6,059 nt of DNA from contig PXQL01000058.1 of the NCBI GenBank assembly GCA_003021335.1, positions 6,780-12,838 on the forward strand, written 5' to 3'. The stretch comes from Halobacteriales archaeon QH_10_67_13 (GTDB taxonomy: Archaea; Halobacteriota; Halobacteria; Halobacteriales; Haloarculaceae). Below the pieces are notes generated by a model, which saw only the letters and a program-made list of their open reading frames with translations, made no database searches and was not told the origin of the DNA. The translations under genes and the position numbers were made by a program. Shown piece after piece: positions 1 through 4,725 of this stretch (position 1 is its first letter; each line of letters opens with the position of its first letter).

Positions 1-139
1 AGATCGAGCTCGCGGGCCCGGCACCCTCGGCCGCGATCCCCGGCAGAATAAAGATCCCTGCCCCGATCATCGTCCCGCCGCCCAGCGTCATCGCCTCGAG
101 AAAGCCCAGGTTACGCTCAAGACTCGCGCTCTCGCTCAT
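1..139 (-). CDS. APC-superfamily amino acid transporter, N-terminal 46 residues only
   Basis: This is the start of a membrane transporter that continues beyond the left edge. The ATG lies at 137-139 on the minus strand. The protein opens with a short acidic tail ([12 protein letters not shown]), followed by a first membrane helix containing [17 protein letters not shown] at about residues 18-34. This glycine-rich G-x-x-IGAGIF-x-LPG stretch is the unwound substrate- and sodium/proton-site segment of helix 1 in the APC (amino acid-polyamine-organocation) family, which imports amino acids across the cytoplasmic membrane. A purine-rich GGGGGAG lies 5 nt upstream of the ATG and supports this start. 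The small zinc-protein gene lies 62 nt upstream on the same strand, so the two could be co-transcribed. The substrate cannot be told from this fragment, and many haloarchaeal members carry a C-terminal universal-stress domain that would lie outside the window. Confidence 0.85.
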   Translation of the reverse strand, partial: MSESASLERNLGFLEAMTLGGGTMIGAGIFILPGIAAEGAGPASSI

Positions 140-144
140 CTACG

Positions 145-151
145 CTCCCCC
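145..151 (-). promoter_or_regulatory. Ribosome binding site of the APC transporter gene
   Basis: On the minus strand this reads GGGGGAG, ending 5 nt before the ATG at 139. It contains the GGAG core complementary to the 16S rRNA 3' end and supports the chosen start of the transporter. It suggests the transporter is translated from a leadered, possibly polycistronic, message rather than a leaderless one. Confidence 0.5.
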
Positions 152-201
152 GCCGGACGCCGCTGAGTGAGCCGGCACAGACGAGTACAGCTCGTAGTCG
201 A

Positions 202-399
202 TCATCGGCGTGTATCGCTCCGCGTGGCCGCCACGTTACTCTCGTACAGCAGAAGCTCGACACAGCCGCTGTTCTCACACACGAAGGCGATCCCGGAGAG
301 CAGCTCTTCACGCCGCAACCGCTCATCACAGGTCGGACACGGGACAGCCGCTTCCCGTGTCGCCTTCTCCGGGGAACCGTCGGCGTCACTCTCTATCAT
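202..399 (-). CDS. Small zinc-ribbon protein, 65 residues, unknown function
   Basis: This predicted 65-residue soluble protein has four cysteines at 21, 24, 41 and 46 (CPTC, 16 residues, then CENSGC), the spacing of a zinc ribbon. The knuckle is framed by short hydrophobic stretches (GIAFV, ELLLY) that could form the beta strands. Small proteins of this CPxC type are abundant in haloarchaea; I do not recognise the exact family. The frame stays open upstream to an ATG at 504 (100 residues), but that extension is rich in Arg, Ser and Thr and does not resemble haloarchaeal protein. The ATG at 397-399 is preferred because the acidic MIESDADGSPE start is typical. A GAGGT lies just before it, though its 2-nt spacing is too short for a strong ribosome site. 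The gene lies 62 nt upstream of the APC transporter and may share its transcript. Nucleic-acid or protein binding is possible, but function is not shown. Confidence 0.6.
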   Translation of the reverse strand: MIESDADGSPEKATREAAVPCPTCDERLRREELLSGIAFVCENSGCVELLLYESNVAATRSDTRR

Positions 400-893
400 C
401 GACCTCGACCGGTCGCACGCCTCCCGCGACGACGGCGTTCTGTCCTGATAGGGTTTCGATGTCCGAGCGCCGCTCGCCTCTCGAGTCGTCCGCGTCCAGC
501 GCATCGGTGACTGGCCGTCCGGTGTGAACGAACACTACGACACGACTCGTCGGGGCGGTACTTCAGGGCTACCAACGCTTGTGGACTGCGCAACGTGAAC
601 GACCGGACCTCCCGAATCTCGGGGGCGTCGGTCCGCTACCGGCCGGATTGTCTTTTTGGGATTACAAACCGCCAACCGACGGGGTAACGGACGTACAGCC
701 GGCTGATACCCCCGTACCTGCGATGTCTGTTGTGGATAGCACAACTGACCCAAACATTCATCCGACGCCGTCAGCTGATTTGTCGTGTGCGGAGAGCGAA
801 ACCGGGCGCGCCGGGTTCTGGCTCAAGCGGCCGTCGCCGCGACCGTCTTTGTGAGACAGGTGATAGCTACGACACAGCAGCGTAGGACCGATT
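400..893. other. Intergenic stretch between divergent units, no convincing gene
   Basis: This roughly 490-nt region separates the minus-strand zinc-protein/transporter genes from the plus-strand regulator gene. Open frames here give Arg/Pro/Ser/Thr-rich translations without recognisable motifs or good start signals, so I call none. It should hold the divergent promoters. A weak TATA-like GATAGCTA at 862-869 is centred about 28 nt before the GTG at 894, which would fit a leaderless regulator transcript. A run of five T residues at 653-657 stands out in GC-rich surroundings but cannot be assigned. The GTTGTG/CACAAC inverted repeat at 729-745 is the clearest structured element. Confidence 0.5.
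729..745. repeat. Inverted repeat GTTGTG-N5-CACAAC, possible operator
   Basis: Two perfect 6-base arms at 729-734 and 740-745 flank a 5-base spacer (GATAG). The 11-bp centre-to-centre spacing places both half-sites on nearly the same face of the helix, as for a dimeric winged-helix regulator. It lies about 150 nt upstream of the regulator gene at 894, which is far for autoregulation but lies inside the divergent intergenic region. A 6-base perfect pairing can arise by chance in a region this size, so this is a candidate only. Confidence 0.3.
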
Positions 894-1316
894 GTGACGG
901 ACAACCAGTGGGACCCCGACAACGTCATCGAGGTGCTCGCGAGCGAGGAGAGCCGCACAATCTTATCCGCCGCGAGCGTTCGTCCGATGTCCGCCAAGGA
1001 ACTCGAGCAGATCTGTGACGTATCGCTGCCGACGGTCTACCGGCGGATTAACGTGCTCGTCGAGTACGGGCTGCTCTCGGAACAACAGGCCGTCGACCCC
1101 GAAAAAGGGCAGTACAAACGATTTCGGACTGACCTCAAGGAGGTCCGGATCGCAGCTGATGACGGGGGATTTAATATTGACATCAAACTTAGACGTGACA
1201 CGGTCGATCGATTTGGTGAAATGATCCGAGACCTCGGGGAGAACGCGACGGGCGACTCGCGCGGGTCCACCGCCGAGGATGATGAACTGACAGACGACGC
1301 CCACGACCGATCATGA
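894..1316 (+). CDS. ArsR-like winged helix-turn-helix transcriptional regulator
   Basis: This is a predicted cytoplasmic DNA-binding protein of 140 residues, a usual length for small haloarchaeal HTH regulators. After an opening helix (DNVIEVLASEESRTILSAA, about 9-27) comes the helix-turn-helix: SAKELEQIC (33-41), a turn at DVSLPT (42-47), then recognition helix VYRRINVLVEYGLL (48-61). The wing follows at about 62-80 and includes the KGQYKRF strand. A second amphipathic helix (about 101-115) may mediate dimerisation, and the last 25 residues are an acidic disordered tail. No cysteine or histidine cluster for metal sensing is visible; the only cysteine is C41. The start is GTG at 894, without a strong ribosome site. 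Its stop overlaps the next gene's ATG by four bases (ATGA), so the pair is probably translationally coupled. In haloarchaea this HTH type often sits directly before a DUF7521-like gene. The target and signal are unknown. Confidence 0.85.
   Translation: MTDNQWDPDNVIEVLASEESRTILSAASVRPMSAKELEQICDVSLPTVYRRINVLVEYGLLSEQQAVDPEKGQYKRFRTDLKEVRIAADDGGFNIDIKLRRDTVDRFGEMIRDLGENATGDSRGSTAEDDELTDDAHDRS
1170..1178 (+). promoter_or_regulatory. AT-rich TATA-like patch inside the regulator gene
   Basis: TTTAATATT lies in the coding sequence for residues GFNID of the regulator, in a short patch (about 1168-1192) that uses AT-rich codons (AAT, ATT, AAA, CTT, AGA) unlike its surroundings. It resembles a haloarchaeal TATA box. 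If used, transcription would start near 1200, about 110 nt before the membrane-protein gene, giving it a promoter of its own. This is speculative, because the patch may simply reflect the amino acids encoded. Confidence 0.2.
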
Positions 1317-1612
1317 CGAGTATCGAAACCTGGATGTTCATCGCGAGTAACATCCTCGTCTTCACGGTCGGTGGATCGCTCACGGTGCTCAGCTACAGGG
1401 CACAGCGCCGGCTCGAAAACCCCTCCCTGCGGTACACGACGATCGGATTCGCGCTGGTGACGCTCAGTACTGTCGTCGAGGCGCGGTACACGCCGGGGCT
1501 GGTAAACGCCGACGGGCTCAGCGACAGCACGTTGTTGCTGTTGTACACGATCGAGTCTCTGCTCGTGGCGGCCGGACTGGGAAGCATCGCATACGCGATT
1601 CTCCGGTACTGA
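1313..1612 (+). CDS. DUF7521-like three-helix membrane protein
   Basis: This predicted integral membrane protein of 99 residues has three hydrophobic helices at about 7-27, 40-58 and 72-97. Helix 1 is followed by a basic loop (YRAQRRLENPSLR, about 28-40), which puts that loop in the cytoplasm by the positive-inside rule. Helix 3 carries the YTIES...AAGLGSIAYAI stretch. A short outside loop (ARYTPGLVNADGLSDS) separates helices 2 and 3. Length, topology, the RRxxxPSLR loop and the position after an HTH regulator match the haloarchaeal DUF7521 family, whose function is not established. The ATG at 1313 overlaps the regulator's stop as ATGA, so expression is likely coupled. No catalytic or metal-binding residues are evident. 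The pairing suggests that the membrane protein senses or transmits an envelope signal linked to the regulator, or is its target. That is inference. Confidence 0.8.
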   Translation: MTSIETWMFIASNILVFTVGGSLTVLSYRAQRRLENPSLRYTTIGFALVTLSTVVEARYTPGLVNADGLSDSTLLLLYTIESLLVAAGLGSIAYAILRY

Positions 1613-1930
1613 CGCGCCTCGGCGTGCCGAAACCGTAACAGGGTAATCAGTCGGGGTCAGATAGCCGACAGACCGTATGTCACCTCGCTCCCGGAGACCG
1701 TCACGCGGGTCAACAGTCCACACCCGCTCCGATGAGGTCTGGGGACAGACGAGCGCTGCCGCGGGACCGAACGGTAACGTCCGGGCCGCTCCGACAGGCG
1801 ACGAACGGGAGCGTTCCGCGACCCGAACGCTGCCGGAGTCGGACACAACGACACCGACCGCGATCGATCGAACGTCCCGTCGGGGTGCCTGCATCGAGAC
1901 GACCGCCGGGTGCGGGGTCGGTATCTGAGG
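1613..1930. other. Intergenic stretch before the potassium channel gene
   Basis: This 318-nt region lies between the membrane-protein stop and the channel ATG. Plus-strand frames give Arg/Ser/Thr-rich products, for example from an ATG at 1677, with no recognisable motif. A minus-strand frame is stop-free across the whole region and into both neighbours, but its third-position GC is only moderate and it overlaps real genes antisense. No clear TATA box precedes the channel start: the 50 nt before 1931 are almost entirely GC-rich. A small CGGC-GT-GCCG hairpin at 1620-1629 follows the upstream stop codon and could contribute to termination, without a T tract. Confidence 0.4.
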
Positions 1931-3583
1931 ATGTCGCGCGCTGACCGGATGCCGGCGTCTTGGCGGTGGCGGGTCCTCTGGGCGCTCTGTATGGTTGCCC
2001 TGCTCGTGACCCTCTATACGATCGTCTACCAGGAGCTTCTCCGACTGATCGCAGACGAGAGCGTCTCGCTCGCCCACTCGCTTCAGGTGGTCATCGAAGC
2101 GCTGACCACCGCCGGCTTTGGCGGCGACACGGACCTGTGGGGTCGGGAAGGGGTCGTCTTGAACCTCATGATCATCGCGATGAATCTCACCGGCGTGTTG
2201 CTCGTGTTCATGGCGGTGCCGGGGTTTCTCATTCCGCTGTTACAGCGCCGTCTCACAAACACCCCACCGCAGTCGACGAACCTCACCGACCACGTGATTA
2301 TCTGCTCGTACTCACAGCGCATCGACACGCTCATCGCCGAACTTGAGACGGCGAGTATCCCCTACATTGTGATCGCCGAAGACCCCGACGAGGCGCTCGA
2401 ACTCAACGACGATGGCACCAACGCGATGTACGGAATCGTCGACCGGAAGCGAACGCTCGAGGCCGCGAACGCCGAGCTCGCCAGGGCGCTGGTGACAAAC
2501 GTCGGCGACGAGCGCAGCGCCACCGTGGTGCTCACCGCCAAAGCCATTGACGAAGAGCTGCGGGTCGTCAGCGTCGCCGAGAGCGAGGACGATGCAGTGT
2601 ATCACCGGTACGCGGGCACGGACAAGGTCATCCGGCCGCGCCGGCTGCTCGGGTACAGCCTCGGCAAGCGGGCCGCCCGAGCGATCAGCCGGCAGCTCCA
2701 GTCGGCGATCCAGCTCGATGACGACATCGAGATTTCCGAGGTCGTCGTCGACGAGGACAGTCCCCTGGCTGGACAGACCCTCGGCGGAGCGGCGATCCGG
2801 GAACAGATCGTGGCGACGGTCATCGGCGTCTGGAGCCGCGGCGAGTTCACTCCGGCACCGGGACCAGAGGTCCGGATCGAAGACAACGCAATCTTGCTCG
2901 TGGCCGGGAGTTCGGGCAATCTCGAAGGGGTCGCGGCACAGACCTCTTCAAGAGGACCGCGGGGTGGCAATGTCATCGTCGCCGGCCACGGAGAGGTCGG
3001 ACGCGCAGCCATCGAGGCCATCGAAGACGTCGCCGGCGTCGAGTATAGGATCATCGATCGCGAGGACGGTCCCGCGGTCGACATCGTCGGCGACGCCAGT
3101 GACGAGGAAACGCTCGCGGCTACCGGCCTTGAGGACGCCGAGTCGGTCGTGCTCGCGCTCGACGACGACGCGACGATGATCAGGGCGACGCTGGTACTCG
3201 AGCGACTCGCCCCCGAGGTTGAGGTGATCGCCCGCGTCAACGACCGGGAGAACGAATCGAAGCTGTACCGTGCTGGCGCCGAGTACGTGCTCGCGGTGTC
3301 GACGGTGACCGGCCGGATGCTCGCCTCGGCGCTCACGGAAGACGAGGTGCTCTCGCCGGAGAGTCAGGTACGGATGTCTCGGACGCGTGCGGCAACGCTC
3401 GGCGGTACAACACTCGCGGAGGCTCGGATTCGCGAGCGAACCGGGGTGACCGTCGTGGCCGTCGAGCGCGAAGACGACGTCATCGCCGATCCCGCCCCCG
3501 GGTTCGAACTGCGGGCCGACGACGAGCTCATCGTCGCGGGCAGCGACGAGGCGATGAGCGCGTTCCTCGAGTTGACCGAGTGA
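1931..3583 (+). CDS. Two-TM potassium channel with tandem RCK (TrkA-N/TrkA-C) modules
   Basis: This 550-residue protein forms a potassium-selective pore in the cytoplasmic membrane with a large ligand-sensing cytoplasmic part. Helix 1 spans about 14-35, the pore helix about 48-59, the filter TAGFG is at 60-64 followed by GD, and helix 2 spans about 74-104. Two RCK modules follow. RCK1 has a Rossmann half at about 120-240 and a TrkA-C domain at about 263-327. RCK2 has its Rossmann half at about 347-460 and TrkA-C at about 471-545. RCK2 keeps the dinucleotide motif GHGEVG (352-357) and an acidic residue after strand 2 (RIIDRE). RCK1 reads CSYSQR at that place and has lost the glycines, so its nucleotide binding is doubtful. 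Tandem-RCK channels such as GsuK share this plan and assemble as tetramers with a gating ring. The ATG at 1931 is preferred over GTG at 1910, although neither has a good ribosome site. It converges with the universal stress gene. Confidence 0.9.
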   Translation: MSRADRMPASWRWRVLWALCMVALLVTLYTIVYQELLRLIADESVSLAHSLQVVIEALTTAGFGGDTDLWGREGVVLNLMIIAMNLTGVLLVFMAVPGFLIPLLQRRLTNTPPQSTNLTDHVIICSYSQRIDTLIAELETASIPYIVIAEDPDEALELNDDGTNAMYGIVDRKRTLEAANAELARALVTNVGDERSATVVLTAKAIDEELRVVSVAESEDDAVYHRYAGTDKVIRPRRLLGYSLGKRAARAISRQLQSAIQLDDDIEISEVVVDEDSPLAGQTLGGAAIREQIVATVIGVWSRGEFTPAPGPEVRIEDNAILLVAGSSGNLEGVAAQTSSRGPRGGNVIVAGHGEVGRAAIEAIEDVAGVEYRIIDREDGPAVDIVGDASDEETLAATGLEDAESVVLALDDDATMIRATLVLERLAPEVEVIARVNDRENESKLYRAGAEYVLAVSTVTGRMLASALTEDEVLSPESQVRMSRTRAATLGGTTLAEARIRERTGVTVVAVEREDDVIADPAPGFELRADDELIVAGSDEAMSAFLELTE

Positions 3584-3590
3584 CCCGGGA

Positions 3591-3624
3591 CGACCACGAC
3601 CGGCCGTTCTGACACTCGTGGTCG
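3591..3624. terminator. Perfect 9-bp inverted repeat between convergent genes, possible bidirectional terminator
   Basis: CGACCACGA at 3591-3599 and TCGTGGTCG at 3616-3624 pair perfectly around a 16-nt loop. The element sits 7 nt after the channel stop codon and 1 nt from the universal stress stop codon, filling almost the whole 42-nt convergent gap. A hairpin in either transcript would therefore form right behind the stop codon. No T tract follows on either strand, and archaeal termination depends mainly on T runs. It may instead protect 3' ends or mark a processing site. Confidence 0.45.
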
Positions 3625-3625
3625 G

Positions 3626-4360
3626 TCAGCCGCCCTCAGTCGTGTCTCGAACGACCGTCACCGGACAGTCGGCGCGCTCGGCGACGGCCGTCGGCGCCGT
3701 ACCGAAGATTCGCTCACTAAGGGACGGCTCGGTCTCGCCAAGCACGATCAGATCGAACGCAGGGGCCAGCGCCACAATCTCCGCGTCCCCGTCGCCCGCG
3801 CCGGTCACTTCCCGATCGACTCGGGACTTCGTGAGGCCGTCGGCGACCAGCCGGTCGGTGGCCGCAGCGAGCAGCTCGTGGCCGTCATCGGTGCCATCGG
3901 TGACGGCATGGAAGAGGGTGACCGACGCCCCGCTGCCTCGCGCGATCGCTCCCGCGAACGAGACGATCCGGTCGAGGTTCCGATCGTCGCGCAGCGGCAC
4001 CAGGATGCGCTCGACTCCACTGGCCGTCCCGGAGTCGGGGACGCGCACCGCGTCGCAGTCTCGTTGGTCGGCGATCCGGTCGATCGGATCCAGCCGATCG
4101 TGTGTAAAGATGAGTTCCGTCTCGACGGTCCCAACGCCGTCGACACCCGCCATCAGTTCGGCGGCCGCCTCGAGCCGCGTCGCGGCCTCGTCGCCCCGGG
4201 TAAGCTTGAGCTGTGCCGGAAGCGATTGGGCGGGCACCGGAAAGTATCCGAGCAACACGACGTCGACCCCCGGGAGGATGTCGACGAGTCGCCCGCCCGG
4301 CGTGTCCTCGACGGACACGTCGACCGGCACGAGAAGTTTCGGGGTCTCCGAAATCGACAT
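3626..4360 (-). CDS. Universal stress protein (UspA-like), tandem domain with a degenerate first half
   Basis: This is a predicted soluble cytoplasmic protein of 244 residues, about twice a single Usp domain. The C-terminal domain (about 117-238) is well formed: it opens with VERILVPLRDD, has an FHAV strand and a DLIVLGE strand, and ends in ERADCPVTVVR. The ATP-loop pattern (G-x2-G-x9-G-S/T) is partly kept as GETEPSLSERIFGT: the first and last glycines are present, but Glu replaces the second. The first half (about 7-110) starts like a Usp (KLLVPVDVS) and has a VDVVLLGYFPVP strand but lacks a glycine loop, so it looks like a diverged, non-binding domain. An in-frame ATG at 4384 would add 8 residues. 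The ATG at 4360 is chosen because the TATA element upstream overlaps the longer start and fits a leaderless transcript from 4360. Neighbours suggest a role tied to potassium transport; the ligand is unknown. Confidence 0.85.
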   Translation of the reverse strand: MSISETPKLLVPVDVSVEDTPGGRLVDILPGVDVVLLGYFPVPAQSLPAQLKLTRGDEAATRLEAAAELMAGVDGVGTVETELIFTHDRLDPIDRIADQRDCDAVRVPDSGTASGVERILVPLRDDRNLDRIVSFAGAIARGSGASVTLFHAVTDGTDDGHELLAAATDRLVADGLTKSRVDREVTGAGDGDAEIVALAPAFDLIVLGETEPSLSERIFGTAPTAVAERADCPVTVVRDTTEGG

Positions 4361-4382
4361 GTGTCTGTTTCGCCCGGCGAGC

Positions 4383-4388
4383 ATTTAT
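4383..4388 (-). promoter_or_regulatory. TATA element of the universal stress protein gene (leaderless promoter)
   Basis: On the minus strand the sequence reads CGATAAATGC, with the ATAAAT core centred about 25 nt upstream of the A of the ATG at 4360. In haloarchaea TATA-to-start-site spacing is about 25-28 nt, so transcription would begin at or next to the ATG, giving a leaderless message. The absence of a ribosome site before the ATG agrees with this. The element stands out against a GC-rich background. Confidence 0.6.
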
Positions 4389-4587
4389 CGCTGGCGACGC
4401 TCGAATCGTTGATCCGTTCATTAGAGTACGTGTCACACCTGTGGGAACTCAACTAGCGACTCGACGCCAGCAGCAAAGTGGCCGCTCGACGCCGGGGGTC
4501 TCGGCACAGGGCGGAAACGAGCGGGGCTATCAGTGCTGTTCTGTTTCGGGGTTTGCCTGAGCACAAACGGACACCATGAGTCCGGCC

Positions 4588-4618
4588 CGACTGGTCACCT
4601 CTGGAGACGGACCAGTCG
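4588..4618. repeat. Perfect 9-bp inverted repeat downstream of trkH
   Basis: CGACTGGTC at 4588-4596 and GACCAGTCG at 4610-4618 pair perfectly around a 13-nt loop. It lies about 108 nt past the trkH stop codon and about 230 nt before the universal stress start in the direction of transcription. It could be a hairpin at the end of the trkH transcript or a regulator binding site. No T tract follows on the minus strand. Confidence 0.4.
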
Positions 4619-4725
4619 CGATCTCGCCGGGTCGAGGCGACGCGGATCCGGTCTCGAGTCAGGCTGATCCCGTTCATCACGGATGTGCTCTCACAGACGC
4701 CGCGTGTGCCGTCGGCCACGGATCG

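Larger units (their letters stand above)
4361..4725. other. Spacer between trkH and the universal stress gene
   Basis: This 365-nt non-coding stretch holds no ORF with a credible product in any frame. It contains the universal stress promoter at its left end (TATA at 4383-4388) and a perfect 9-bp inverted repeat at 4588-4618. The separate promoter and the length of the gap argue that the stress gene is transcribed independently of trkH although both are on the minus strand. I see no trace of a trkA gene here. Confidence 0.5.

Noticed and set aside
400..504. N-terminal extension of the zinc protein to an ATG at 504
   Set aside because: The added 35 residues are Arg/Thr/Ser-rich, without acidic bias or motif, and no ribosome site precedes 504. 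The ATG at 399 gives a compact acidic start.
1677..1928. Plus-strand frame of 83 codons before the channel gene
   Set aside because: The translation is Arg/Thr/Ser-rich, lacks motifs or hydrophobic structure, and has no ribosome site or TATA element; it looks like non-coding GC-rich DNA.
1037..2077. A stop-free minus-strand frame of 346 codons crossing the region before the channel gene
   Set aside because: It lies antisense to the regulator, the membrane-protein gene and the channel start, all well supported. Its product is Arg/Ser-rich with no recognisable motif and only moderate third-position GC in the free part (1613-1930). Long antisense open frames are expected in GC-rich DNA.
3618..4412. 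Long plus-strand frame of 264 codons opposite the universal stress gene
   Set aside because: It is a Ser/Arg/Thr-rich low-complexity translation, a shadow of the minus-strand gene, which has recognisable Usp motifs.
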